Below are positions 37,784 to 46,605 of a stretch of 64,000 nt of DNA, piece by piece. Every line of letters starts with the position of its first letter. The first letter of the stretch is position 1. Both the position numbers and the translations under genes were made by a program. The DNA is from Nostoc linckia FACHB-104 (GTDB taxonomy: Bacteria; Cyanobacteriota; Cyanobacteriia; Cyanobacteriales; Nostocaceae): assembly GCF_014696615.1 (NCBI RefSeq), contig NZ_JACJQJ010000024.1:49954-113953 (forward strand), read 5' to 3'. The notes under the pieces are model-generated. The model was not told the DNA's origin and searched no databases. It was given only the letters and a program-made list of their open reading frames with translations.

Positions 37784-37838
37784 AACTGTTGAGATTGATG
37801 GGTTAATTTGATGATTAAGAAATTAGCGATCGCAAATA

Positions 37839-39317
37839 TTAACTCTCTTGCATCTTGTGGGAGAACTTCAAGATGATGAATTCTGCAGGACGTACTACTG
37901 CCATACCAATCTCAATAATCATCCGGCCTTCCAGAATATCAAGTGCGGTCATGGTTTGATTGAGTCCTACTTTTACAAAGAAGGCTTGCTCGGGTTTAGC
38001 TCCAGCTAGTGCGCCAGCTCGCCATTGCAGGATGAGGAAGTTCTCTATCATGGCCTGCACTTTCACCCAAGTGTTGGCATCGTTAGGCTCAAAGACAAAT
38101 CCTTCGGTGGCTTTTTTAATCGATTCTTCAGCCATATTAAAGAAGCGGCGTACTGGCACATAACGCCATTCGTTATCATTCCCTGCTAGAGTCCTCGCAC
38201 CCCAAATCAAGGTTCCTTTACCTGTAAAGGCGCGAATCGCATTGATGGATTTGCCAGTCGAATGAACGTTGAGATTCTCTTGTTGAGCGCTGGTAATTTT
38301 GATAGTCGGTTTAATTACTGAACTCAGAGCCACATTAGCCGGAGCTTTGAATACACCGCGAGTATTATCGACTGTGGCATATTGACCCGCTACGAGGGGA
38401 CTAGGAGGAAGTACTAAAGGAATAGCTTCTACCGCAGCTTTGACTAAGTTAAACAAAATGGCATTACCTACAGTCGCATTTGTTTGACTTGCTGCCAAAT
38501 TAGACATCTTTTGACCATTAAAGGGGCCATCGCTCTGAGTCCCATTAGGGGCTATCTGTTGATGGTTGATGCTGACAGAACTTGGATCATAAACATAATT
38601 GAAAATAGTCTCAATATTGGGTGCATACACAGCCCCATACTTGAGGTTATCCAAAGATAAACTCAGTTCGCGAAACTTATCTGCTGCTGCTTCGATGGTC
38701 TGTCCGGAATCGGGTACTTGCAGATCCATAATTACAAATCGGTCTTGCAGCAAGCCACATTGATTGAGCGCATCACCAAAAACACCGACTCTATTGTCTA
38801 GAGTTGAAGTATAAAGGGCTTGTGATTCTGGGAAGACAAACAGCGTTACTTCATCTTCTTTGGCTACCTCCGCAATACCCGCCTGTAAAGCTGTATCTGA
38901 AATTACACCACTGGCTGTCTTCACACTACCTACAGAGACGATATAGCAAGGCCCGCCACCATTTTTAAAGAATGCCTGGAGAGCATAGTACATATTGTGC
39001 GGCGAAGGTTTACTGATGCTGCCAGTGACTTTGCGATCGATGACATTGGGCGGAGTTTGGGCATCAATTTGTTCTTCAATGGTCACCGTTATCCCGGTTT
39101 CTGCTTCCGTGGTACCAAAGTATTGTTCATACTCCAACAGCGAAGTAATGCGTTTTGGTTCTATAGCAGAGACAGCGTGTAAATCACGACCATCAATAAC
39201 GGCTTTTTGGGTATATCCCACAAAAGCGGGAATCGCAGTTGCTACCTCAGCAATGGAGGGTGGTAACTTTGAGATTTCCTCAATGTAAACCCCTGGAGTT
39301 TTGTAGGTGCTTGGCAT
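37839..39317 (-). CDS. CIS tail sheath protein (Cis2)
   Basis: 492 residues. The N-terminus MPSTYKTPGVYIEEISKLPPSI is the classic sheath start (partly quoted), followed by IPAFVGYTQKA. The C-terminal half carries the conserved assembly domain with LIWGARTLAGNDNEWRYVPVRR and VNVxxMIENFLILQWRAGALAG-type segment, ending in FIILKFSH. It forms the contractile outer layer. One copy only, so the sheath is homomeric. Confidence 0.95.
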   Translation of the reverse strand: MPSTYKTPGVYIEEISKLPPSIAEVATAIPAFVGYTQKAVIDGRDLHAVSAIEPKRITSLLEYEQYFGTTEAETGITVTIEEQIDAQTPPNVIDRKVTGSISKPSPHNMYYALQAFFKNGGGPCYIVSVGSVKTASGVISDTALQAGIAEVAKEDEVTLFVFPESQALYTSTLDNRVGVFGDALNQCGLLQDRFVIMDLQVPDSGQTIEAAADKFRELSLSLDNLKYGAVYAPNIETIFNYVYDPSSVSINHQQIAPNGTQSDGPFNGQKMSNLAASQTNATVGNAILFNLVKAAVEAIPLVLPPSPLVAGQYATVDNTRGVFKAPANVALSSVIKPTIKITSAQQENLNVHSTGKSINAIRAFTGKGTLIWGARTLAGNDNEWRYVPVRRFFNMAEESIKKATEGFVFEPNDANTWVKVQAMIENFLILQWRAGALAGAKPEQAFFVKVGLNQTMTALDILEGRMIIEIGMAVVRPAEFIILKFSHKMQES

Positions 39318-39344
39318 AGTTTTAATTAGGTAATAAGTTGTGCG

Positions 39345-40538
39345 TTACAAATGAATGTCAGAATAAATGGTCATATCGGATGGTTGCTTAATTTCGGGTT
39401 TAATCAAAGCTACTCCTGGTGCTGGTAGTGGATTATCTTTACCGTCTGTAAGCAAACTATCGGGTCGCAGGCGTAAGCCCAGTGGTCGTTTGGTCGCATA
39501 GGTTTTAGCATCTATTAATTCAAAATCAGGTAATTTGTCAGCAGTAAAGCCATGCGGTTTCTCGTAGCGATAGCGCCAGCGAGTTGACCGATTTTTATAG
39601 CGAATGACGTAGGTTTTTGGTTGAATTAGGGTATTGCCTGCGTTGGGTTGTAAGAGGTTAAACGCTGTGGGTACGACATTAGAATTGACAGCGATTTCAA
39701 TTAAGGCAAATGCATCTTTTCCAACCAAGGGATCAAAAAGTACAAATTCATCAACTGCTACACCATTGAGTAACAGCTGATAGCGTCCAGGAATTTGCCC
39801 AGCAAAATTTAAGTTAACGGCAAAATCATCACCAGGAGTATGCCGATCTGGAATCGTGACTTCCAATGTGTAAGTTGCTTGTTGATTCACATCTACCAAC
39901 ATCAAGCGAAAGCGATCGCCTGGATTGGCGTTGGCGATGTTATATGTGCGATATAGTCCCTGACGAGGTAGTAAGTCTAGTTCGGAAACATACTGGCTAT
40001 TGGGTAAGGTTTGCCAATCACTATCATTAGGAATAGTATTAGCTGTAGCTTGGTAACGCAAGGCTTCCAAAGTTTTACCTGCGTAGCTAACTAATTGTCC
40101 TAGACGATATTCACTGTTGGCAGTATAAGCCGATAAAGGTTGCGTCAGAAATAAAGCTTGTCCTTGATTGCCGGAAACGTTGGAGAAATAGTAAATCTGC
40201 TTGCGAGTTGTCGTCAGAGGTAAATTTGTGAAATTGGCAAAATAGCGATCGCGCACTAATAACCAAAATGTCAGCCTTAATGGTCGATCAATTTTCAGCA
40301 GCGTCTTAAATACATTAGGCGACACCTCCACTACCTGAGCAAAGATGCTTGCACCGCGAGGCTGGGGACGAAAAACCCAACGCAGATTGCGAAGCGATCG
40401 CAAACACTCCACAGTCGGCACTAAAGCCAACGTACTAGAGATGTCATAATTGCTCGGTAGTGTCTCTGGCGGGTCGGGTTGACCTAAATAATAGTCATGC
40501 CAGAGTTCTAAATTGAGGAGTCTTTTGTATAAATTCAT
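39345..40538 (-). CDS. CIS-associated protein of unknown function between cap and sheath
   Basis: 397 residues from the ATG at 40538 (GTG at 40544 also possible) with GAGGGG upstream. The N-terminus YKRLLNLELWHDYYLGQP and the FRPQPRGASIFAQV segment (about 53-70) resemble a family encoded in many CIS clusters. The body is beta-rich with no recognised catalytic motif. It follows the cap gene within 15 bp, so it is co-transcribed with the structural genes. A role at the sheath terminus or cap is a guess from position. Confidence 0.7.
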   Translation of the reverse strand: MNLYKRLLNLELWHDYYLGQPDPPETLPSNYDISSTLALVPTVECLRSLRNLRWVFRPQPRGASIFAQVVEVSPNVFKTLLKIDRPLRLTFWLLVRDRYFANFTNLPLTTTRKQIYYFSNVSGNQGQALFLTQPLSAYTANSEYRLGQLVSYAGKTLEALRYQATANTIPNDSDWQTLPNSQYVSELDLLPRQGLYRTYNIANANPGDRFRLMLVDVNQQATYTLEVTIPDRHTPGDDFAVNLNFAGQIPGRYQLLLNGVAVDEFVLFDPLVGKDAFALIEIAVNSNVVPTAFNLLQPNAGNTLIQPKTYVIRYKNRSTRWRYRYEKPHGFTADKLPDFELIDAKTYATKRPLGLRLRPDSLLTDGKDNPLPAPGVALIKPEIKQPSDMTIYSDIHL

Positions 40539-40552
40539 CGCCACTTATCCCC

Positions 40553-41131
40553 TCACTCATTGATAGAGATTCCAGAGATGACTTCGCTTTCCGCCTGCCG
40601 TTTTTGCGCTTCTACAGCTACTAAACGGGCCCGATAGAGAACGAAAGGCACCTGTTTGCCACCTAAAGCTCCCCAGAGATGGTTAAGTTGTTCAAAAGAG
40701 AGGGAATAAAGGTCTGCTACTATCCTGATATCTCTTGAACCAATGCCAGTTCCAGGCGTAGCATTAAACGAGATTTCGGTTTGCGATTGAAAAAACTCCA
40801 CCACTCGCGACAAGAGCCTGAGGGCTGTATCGTACTTATTGTGTAGTGCAGAAAAGAGAATAAACAGGTTGAGGTTAATCGGTGGGTTTTGGTAAACTGT
40901 GCGATTGTTCTCCAACCGATAGTAAGGAGAATTTTTGAGGGTAGTCTCCTCTTGGAGATTTACTAGACTCATCACTACATGGCCATTCAATTGATTGTTT
41001 GGCCCGCCTAGTTCTTCAGCCATAGCAATGTTATCTATAAGCACAATCGGCCCAGCTCCAAGTTCTGGCTCCATCTCCAAGATATAGCGTTGCAAAGCAA
41101 CCTGTATCAACCTCATTGCATCAAATATCAT
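40553..41131 (-). CDS. CIS cap/terminator protein (Cis16-like, DUF4255)
   Basis: 192 residues. The DUF4255 domain spans most of the protein: LIQVALQRYILEMEP near the start, GHVVMSLVNLQEETTL, NPPINLNLFILFSALHNKYDTALRLL (quoted in part) and LSFEQLNHLWGALGGKQVPFVLY at the end. In Pvc16/Afp16 this caps the tube and sheath distal end. It is the first gene of the minus-strand cluster, so the operon promoter should lie in the 700 bp upstream. Confidence 0.93.
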   Translation of the reverse strand: MIFDAMRLIQVALQRYILEMEPELGAGPIVLIDNIAMAEELGGPNNQLNGHVVMSLVNLQEETTLKNSPYYRLENNRTVYQNPPINLNLFILFSALHNKYDTALRLLSRVVEFFQSQTEISFNATPGTGIGSRDIRIVADLYSLSFEQLNHLWGALGGKQVPFVLYRARLVAVEAQKRQAESEVISGISINE

Positions 41132-41879
41132 AAGAAGTTGGTGAATGAATCAGCAGATGCCTGGACTTTTTCATCTACATAAGTACTAGTAGCTAGTTAA
41201 ACTAGGGCATTTGTATAGAAAAATGCCTATGAGATTTTAAGAAGATTGTTACAAAATTTATATATCTTTTCCGCAAAACTCTAGATTGACTGGAGTCCTG
41301 CTGAGAAGGTTTTTGGGTAGTTTTTTCCAACCTACAAGCTGTTTTATAACCTGATTATTAACCATTAAAGACAATATCTTTTTTTCGTCTTTTCTTTTGG
41401 CGAATGTAATATTTATTTTTATTCTATGTATTTTTACTCGCTAAGTTCTGTTACCAAAACCTATAGAGCGTAGCAAAATTCAGTTTTTGCGAGAAGTTAA
41501 GTTTTATGATCTTGGGGGATTAGCAATTCCCGTGAGAGGCTGAGTGGGGAGTTCTGAGTAAAAATCCCAGTCTCATTTATATATATGACTTACGCAACTG
41601 GCACAGTGATCCTCTGGCATAAGAGTCAAGAGTCAAGAGTCAAGGGTCAAAAATTTAGATTTTTTGGACTCGTGACATTTGACCTTGGACAAACCTAAAC
41701 GAAAAAAATATGACACTTGCGTAAGTCCTAATATATATGCTTGGCAGTGAAACTTATTTAATCGAGACTACTCCCTCATCCCCCTCATCTCCCTCATCTC
41801 CCTCATCTTCCTCATCTCCCTCATCCCCCTCATTGAGGGCATAATTTTGGTAGCCCCTACCTAAGTGGAGTTAAGAGCC
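41132..41879. other. Gene-free region upstream of the CIS operon
   Basis: About 750 bp. It should contain the CIS operon promoter on the minus strand. A 7-bp hairpin (GGCATTT/AAATGCC) lies at 41206-41227. It also holds a MITE-like element (41587-41727) and a run of TCCCTCATC-type low-complexity sequence at 41767-41832. No convincing gene is seen, and I could not fix a promoter by eye. Confidence 0.55.
41587..41727. mobile_element. MITE-like element, copy 1, perfect 11-bp inverted ends
   Basis: GACTTACGCAA at 41587-41597 and TTGCGTAAGTC at 41717-41727 are perfect inverted terminal repeats. The interior holds AACTGGCA, then ...GGCATAAGAGTCAAGAGTCAAGAG (heptamer TCAAGAG), and ATATGACAC before the right end. 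The sequence flanking both ends is AT-rich (ATATAT). The same sequence occurs in reverse orientation at 49581-49718. No coding capacity, so it would need a transposase encoded elsewhere. Confidence 0.65.
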
Positions 41880-42239
41880 ATGACAGAAAATATTGTTGCT
41901 ATTACAGGGTTTCACGCTCATGTTTACTTTGATATTGCTACTCGTGAGGCGGCTTCTCGGGTACGGGAAGGATTAGGCGCTAATTTTGATGTCCAACTCG
42001 GACGTTGGCATGACAAACCGATAGGCCCACATCCTAAATCAATGTATCAAGTTGCATTTTCTCCAGAGCAGTTTGGCAAAGTTGTACCTTGGTTAATGCT
42101 CAATCGTGAAGGATTAGATATTTTAGTTCACCCTTCAACTGGTGATGATGTTGCAGATCATACAGACCATTCTTTATGGTTAGGAAATAAGCTAGCTTTG
42201 AATATCCATTTTCTAGAACAGATTAACCAAAGACAATAG
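41880..42239 (+). CDS. DOPA 4,5-dioxygenase family protein
   Basis: 119 residues from the ATG at 41880, with GGAG nine bases upstream; the longer GTG frame (41865) includes this ribosome-binding site and is therefore unlikely. Contains GFHAHVYFD with the His-X-His pair, HDKPIGPHPKSMYQ and VHPSTGDDVADHTDHSLWLG, the features of the small DOPA-dioxygenase-like family. These are non-haem-iron type enzymes related to ring-cleaving dioxygenases; the substrate in cyanobacteria is not known. It stands alone on the plus strand. Confidence 0.85.
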   Translation: MTENIVAITGFHAHVYFDIATREAASRVREGLGANFDVQLGRWHDKPIGPHPKSMYQVAFSPEQFGKVVPWLMLNREGLDILVHPSTGDDVADHTDHSLWLGNKLALNIHFLEQINQRQ

Positions 42240-42383
42240 TGAAGCAGTGACGGGAACGCAGAGGGTTTCCACGCCACTAGCTACAACAGAAATATTATGA
42301 TCGAGTTGGGAAATAGGAAAGAGTATGGATTTGAGAAGAAAACCAGATTCTGAAAATGAAGACATTCATCTTCATTAACCCAT

Positions 42384-43085
42384 CTATTGAATGGGCTGCA
42401 GATTCAACTCTTGTTGCCATTGAGTTAGAGGCTTTTCCCAACCCTCTTCCCACTTCTGAGCAAATAATGGTTTGGCGCTTTTGCCCATTTGTAACCCTTG
42501 AGCGATCGCACTTAATAATTGGGGTAGTTCTTCCGGTGCTAACAATGTACTAGACATCAAACTATTGGCCACTAACATCGTTGCTAAGGGATAAGGGAAT
42601 TGTGTGAGATGAAACGCCTGTAAACCAATTTCACCAATGGGTGAAGTGTCAAATCCTGTCACAATATGCCAAAGATCGTGAGTCTGACTCAACCGCAGTT
42701 CTACATACTGGGCATCGGATTCTGCTGTCATCCCTGCATGGAGGTTAGGGTCGAAGCCTTTTTCCTTAATGGTTGCAGCATAGATGTAGCCTAAAGATTT
42801 TTGAGGATAGGTGAGTAGTTTGTCGAGGTCATAGTTAGAAGGAATATAGCGATCGCCAATTAGTGCTGCACAAGCTGGATGACGTTTTAAATGTTGCGCT
42901 GCTAAATCAAATGCAGGAGTCTCTACCAAAGCCTCTGCCATTTCGCCTACCAATTCTAGGCTAGTGTCACCCGCCAACATAGAAAAGAATGATTTGAAAA
43001 TAGTTAGCATTTGGTAATGGATTTGCTGTTGAATTTCATAGTCCGAGGGTTGATGAGTCTTAAATAAATCTATGAGTTGCATCAT
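42384..43085 (-). CDS. Coq4-like protein
   Basis: 233 residues from the ATG at 43085 (the longer frame to 43127 is discarded: AGAGG lies five bases before the ATG). Features: DRYIPSNYDLDKLL near residue 65, HAGMTAESDAQYVELRLSQTHDLWHIVTGFDT (quoted in part) and GEIGLQAFHLTQ. The HDLWH...E array matches the metal-binding motif of Coq4, which works in ubiquinone synthesis. Cyanobacteria make plastoquinone, so the substrate is uncertain. It is preceded, 87 bp upstream, by a small ORF and a regulated promoter, and forms a probable two-gene operon. Confidence 0.85.
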   Translation of the reverse strand: MMQLIDLFKTHQPSDYEIQQQIHYQMLTIFKSFFSMLAGDTSLELVGEMAEALVETPAFDLAAQHLKRHPACAALIGDRYIPSNYDLDKLLTYPQKSLGYIYAATIKEKGFDPNLHAGMTAESDAQYVELRLSQTHDLWHIVTGFDTSPIGEIGLQAFHLTQFPYPLATMLVANSLMSSTLLAPEELPQLLSAIAQGLQMGKSAKPLFAQKWEEGWEKPLTQWQQELNLQPIQ

Positions 43086-43172
43086 AAATACCTCTTGAGA
43101 ACAGAAAAAATCACCAAGAAAGGACAATTTTGTGACAGTGCTGGCTTTTTATCTGTAATTGCATCGCCCTAT

Positions 43173-43442
43173 TTACCAAAGCAAATCATTCAGCACTCCA
43201 TACAAACCAACAAAATCAATCTTGCTGAGGGCGCTCAGATAGCGAATATATTCATAGGTACGCTGATTACCAGATGAACAGAGTAACTTAAAGGGTGCGA
43301 TCGCCAAAGTCAACCAAGGAGAACACTTGGATCTGAAGATACGCAACCTAATGTAGCCCCATTTATAAAGGCTGTGAGAACTCATATCTGCACAGACAGA
43401 GCGGATTTTCCGGCTAGCCAAGCGCAGTAAATCCTTAATCAT
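43173..43442 (-). CDS. 89-residue hypothetical protein upstream of the Coq4-like gene
   Basis: ATG at 43442; no family recognised. The product is basic and Cys/Arg-rich, begins MIKDLLRLASRKIRS, has a hydrophobic stretch (about 43-55) and two more cysteines. It is the first frame after a strong promoter with two palindromes at 43477-43525 and precedes the Coq4-like gene, so it is probably the first gene of that operon. No clear ribosome-binding site (AACTTGCC precedes the ATG), so its translation is uncertain; it could also be a leader region. Confidence 0.5.
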   Translation of the reverse strand: MIKDLLRLASRKIRSVCADMSSHSLYKWGYIRLRIFRSKCSPWLTLAIAPFKLLCSSGNQRTYEYIRYLSALSKIDFVGLYGVLNDLLW

Positions 43443-43476
43443 GGCAAGTTTGTTTGTGAATTCTTAAGCTAAATAT

Positions 43477-43525
43477 ATGAGCAATGCTCATTTTTATAAT
43501 ATGAGCAATACTCATTTTTTGTCAA
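43477..43525 (-). promoter_or_regulatory. Promoter overlapped by two palindromic operator-like sites
   Basis: On the minus strand TTGACA (43520-43525) and TATTAT (43496-43501) are separated by 18 bases. One palindrome, ATGAGTATTGCTCAT on that strand (43501-43515, one mismatch), lies between and partly over the -10 side; a second, ATGAGCATTGCTCAT (43477-43491, perfect about a central base), lies just downstream of the -10 box. Two copies 24 bp apart covering a good sigma-70-type promoter are the layout of a repressor-controlled promoter, for example of the TetR type. No such regulator gene is adjacent. Confidence 0.75.
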
Positions 43526-43618
43526 GTTTTGTGTTTGAGAGATGGATTCAACTAATGGCAATACTTGTCGGTTAAGGGGAAAAGGGGAAGGGCGTGGGAA
43601 ACCCTCCCACGCAACTGT

Positions 43619-43686
43619 CCTCCTCTGCATACACAGCGTTCGCGTAGCGTCCCGCAGGGATGGAATATTTTTTTAGTTGGAAGTCC
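43619..43686. repeat. Dispersed repeat with ACACAGCG and GATGGAATATTTTTTTAG
   Basis: The sequence from CCTCTGCATACACAGCG to GGAATATTTTTTTAGTTGGAAGTCC recurs in shortened form at 48282-48324 and, inverted and partial, at 51158-51195. This copy also contains GCGTTCGCGTAGCGTCCCGC, a common cyanobacterial dispersed motif. Confidence 0.65.
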
Positions 43687-43865
43687 CTAATTGGTATAAT
43701 GCCAATTTGCCATTGATTATCTTTATTTCATGGGTAGAGATGTTAGTAATAACACCTCTACAAAATTTTGCATCTCTAATTAGAGATAAATTTATACACG
43801 ATGCCATCGCAGGCGCTATTCATGGCGTTTTCGTTGGTAGTTTTAGAGCAGAGGCAAATCTTGAG

Positions 43866-46307
43866 ATGGCTCAAAGTAGCAAAAATTGTTTTTGGCAATT
43901 GAGTTTAGCAGAGGTTGGCGGATTCACCTTTGGCATTAGCTTGGTGATGACGAATACTGTATTCGCCCAGAGTGCGATCGTTCCTGATAGCCAACTCGGC
44001 AATGAAAGTTCTCAAGTTATACAAAATTTTCAAGGTAATCCTACGGAAGCGATCGCAGGCGGAGCGACTCGTGGTAATAATCTATTTCACAGTTTTTTAG
44101 AATTTAACATTAGCGAAGGACGTTCAGCAGTTTTTTTAAGCCCTAGCGCTAATCTACAGAATATTTTAGTGCGCGTTACAGGTAATAATCGCTCAGAAAT
44201 TTTAGGTAGGCTTGCCACTGCTGGTTCTAACGCCAACTTATTTTTAATTAATCCCAATGGCATCTTTTTTGGCGCAAATGCCACCCTTAATGTAGCTGGT
44301 TCATTTGTGGCGAGTACAGCTAGCAGTATCAACTTTACCGATGGTAGTGTTTTTAGTGCCACTGCTCCCCAAACAAAACCTTTGCTAACAATCAGCACAC
44401 CCATTGGTTTGCAATTCGATCAACCTGGGAAAGATATCAATCAATTCGGCGCGCTAGAAGTTCCTACAGGTAAAACTTTAGCCTTAGTCGGTGGCAATAT
44501 TAACCTCAGCGGTAACGGTACCTTAGTAGACACTCGCAGAACACTCCAATCCCTTAGCGGACAAATCGCTGTCGGCGGAATATTAGGAAGTGGAACAGTA
44601 GGAATTAACCTGGATAGCAACACCCAAGCTTTAAGCTTTCCTAGTAATGTCACCCCCGCAGATATCTCATTGAACAATCTCGCCGTCGTTTTAGCCGATG
44701 GGTTAGGTAGTGGTTATATCCAGTTGCAGGGTAAGCAAATTAAAATTAGCGATGGTTCTATCATCCAAGCAGAAACAACAGGTAGCGAAAATGGTCGAGG
44801 TATCTCTGTGCAAGCAGAACAGTTAATTCTGCAAGATGGTTCGCAAATCAAAGCTGCTACTACTCCAGGTTCAACAGGTTCAGGTGGAAGTCTGACAATC
44901 AAAGCTACCGACTTTGTGCAAGTCAGTGGCACTATTCCCCAAGGTAAGCCTTTTAACGGTTTCCCTAGTGGTTTGTTTACTCAAACTTTTGGAGATGGTG
45001 TAGCTGGCCCCTTGACAATAGAAACCGGAAAATTAATTGTTGACGGTGGCGCGAATATAGCAACTAGTGCTAGGCGAGGTAGAGGTAATGGCGGCACCTT
45101 AAAAGTAACTGCCGATTCGATTGAAGTTAGAGGCGCGTCTTTTTTAGATTTCCCTAGCGGCTTATTTACTCAAACGCTCGATTTAGGAAACGCAGGTTCC
45201 TTAATAATTGACACTAGGCAATTAATTACCCGAGGTGGAGGAGTAGTCACATCTGGTACGAACGTCAATAGCCAGGGTAATGGTGGTAATTTGACAGTAC
45301 GCGCTTCTGAGTTAATAGAACTTAGTGGCACAACACCAGTTGATAAAGACCCCAGCGGCTTATTTGCACGTAGCCGAGGTAGTGGTGAGGCGGGTTCATT
45401 GTTTGTAACTACAGACAGGTTAATTGTACAGGATCGGGCGAGAGCTACTGTAGAAGCCTTAGGTTCCGGTAATGCCGGACAATTAGAAGTTAATGCCCGT
45501 GAAGTTCGTTTGGATAGACAAGGCAAAATAGTTGCGGAAACAGTATCTGGTAATGGTGGAGACTTAATTCTGCAAGTCCAGAACTTACTTTTGTTACGCA
45601 ATAATAGTCAAATTTCTACCACAGCAGGGACAACTGGTGGTGGTGGTAATGGTGGCAATATCACAGTTAATACCCCTAATGGCTTTATTGTTGGTGTTCC
45701 TGAAGAAAATAGCGATATCACAGCCAATGCCTTTACTGGCTCTGGTGGTAAAGTTCAAATCAACGCTTTTGGCATTTTTGGAATAGAACAGCTCAGTCGA
45801 GAGGATTTAGTCAGGTTACTCAACACTAATGACCCAACAAAACTTAACCCCCAACTGCTACTAAGTAATGACATCACGGCCATTTCTCAGACCAACCCCA
45901 ATTTAAGCGGCATAGTTAATATAGACACACCTGGTGTTGACCCCAATAAGGGCTTAGTAAATTTGCCCACCCAACCAGTAAAACTCACTCTCGATCAAAC
46001 TTGTCGAGTAATTGCAGGGAATAATCAAAGCAGCTTTACTGTTACTGGCCGTGGTGGTATCCCTTCCAGCCCTACAGAAACCCTGAATAGTGATGCTGTG
46101 TTAGCAGATTGGATTGCTGTTGATAGAGTTGGTGAAGCCGCTTCTAGTGGGACTGTAATTCAAACTTCTGCTAAATCTACACCTACAAAGATTGTCGAAG
46201 CTACAGGTTGGGTAATTACCCCCAAAGGTGAGGTAGTTCTTACAGCGAATACAGCCAATGTTACCCCCTATAGTTCTTGGCAGAAGCAAACCAACTGTGT
46301 TCATTGA
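43866..46307 (+). CDS. Filamentous-haemagglutinin-type exoprotein (two-partner secretion TpsA-like)
   Basis: 813 residues from the ATG at 43866, which gives a signal-like N-terminus (MAQSSKNCFWQL...NTVFAQS); an upstream ATG at 43740 and a TTG at 43677 would add a non-homologous lead. After the signal peptide comes the TPS domain (about 38-245) with the NLFHSFLEFNISEG, LFLINPNGIFFG and NVAGSFVASTA motifs, then a long beta-helix of Asn/Gly-rich repeats with GGNxxxxS-type turns, ending in a cysteine-containing segment (DQTCRVIAG, TNCVH). TPS exoproteins leave through a dedicated TpsB channel, which is not in this window. Probable adhesin or surface protein. Confidence 0.82.
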   Translation: MAQSSKNCFWQLSLAEVGGFTFGISLVMTNTVFAQSAIVPDSQLGNESSQVIQNFQGNPTEAIAGGATRGNNLFHSFLEFNISEGRSAVFLSPSANLQNILVRVTGNNRSEILGRLATAGSNANLFLINPNGIFFGANATLNVAGSFVASTASSINFTDGSVFSATAPQTKPLLTISTPIGLQFDQPGKDINQFGALEVPTGKTLALVGGNINLSGNGTLVDTRRTLQSLSGQIAVGGILGSGTVGINLDSNTQALSFPSNVTPADISLNNLAVVLADGLGSGYIQLQGKQIKISDGSIIQAETTGSENGRGISVQAEQLILQDGSQIKAATTPGSTGSGGSLTIKATDFVQVSGTIPQGKPFNGFPSGLFTQTFGDGVAGPLTIETGKLIVDGGANIATSARRGRGNGGTLKVTADSIEVRGASFLDFPSGLFTQTLDLGNAGSLIIDTRQLITRGGGVVTSGTNVNSQGNGGNLTVRASELIELSGTTPVDKDPSGLFARSRGSGEAGSLFVTTDRLIVQDRARATVEALGSGNAGQLEVNAREVRLDRQGKIVAETVSGNGGDLILQVQNLLLLRNNSQISTTAGTTGGGGNGGNITVNTPNGFIVGVPEENSDITANAFTGSGGKVQINAFGIFGIEQLSREDLVRLLNTNDPTKLNPQLLLSNDITAISQTNPNLSGIVNIDTPGVDPNKGLVNLPTQPVKLTLDQTCRVIAGNNQSSFTVTGRGGIPSSPTETLNSDAVLADWIAVDRVGEAASSGTVIQTSAKSTPTKIVEATGWVITPKGEVVLTANTANVTPYSSWQKQTNCVH

Positions 46308-46321
46308 GTGCTGAGTTGGAG

Positions 46322-46341
46322 AGACGCGATTAATCACGTCT
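46322..46341 (+). terminator. Palindrome after the haemagglutinin-type gene
   Basis: AGACGCGATTAATCACGTCT (one mismatch in the stem) starts 15 bases past the stop at 46307. It belongs to the same family as the palindrome at 17923-17942, which also sits just past a stop codon. Confidence 0.5.
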
Positions 46342-46531
46342 GTACAAGAGTCAAAGAAGAGGAAAAGGGGCAGGGGGCAGGGAGCAAGGGAGAGAATTGC
46401 ATAAAGGCGTATTGGATTGTGCGGTTTTGGAGCAAGATTTCTGGCGTAACAACCTAATCAGGAAAATTATTGCTTTGAGCATAAATACATTTAGCGGCTC
46501 TCAACCCAATTGCCGAGTACTGGAAAATCTT

Positions 46532-46591
46532 TCCCCCTGCTCTCTGCTCCCTGCTCCCTGCTCCCTCCCCCCTGCTCCCTGCCCCCCTGCC
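46532..46591. repeat. Heptamer run CCCTGCT
   Basis: CCCTGCT/CTCCCTG units of period 7 with some disorder, complementary in part to GGGGCAGGGGGCAGGGAGC at 46367-46385. It fills the 298-bp gap between the haemagglutinin and DUF4336 genes, which holds no gene. Confidence 0.6.
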
Positions 46592-46605
46592 TTTTCCCAA
46601 TCCCC

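Noticed and set aside
6853..41131. Prophage
   Set aside because: No capsid, portal, terminase, integrase or lysis genes; presence of the DUF4255 cap, AAA+ ATPase, DUF5908 and DUF4157 genes identifies a CIS.
6853..41131. Type VI secretion system
   Set aside because: No TssJ/L/M membrane complex or ClpV; tube/sheath and ATPase are of the eCIS type.
45170..45601. Minus-strand 143-codon frame inside the haemagglutinin gene
   Set aside because: It is the reverse of the Gly/Asn-rich repeats, with a Pro/Thr-rich product that is typical of a shadow frame.
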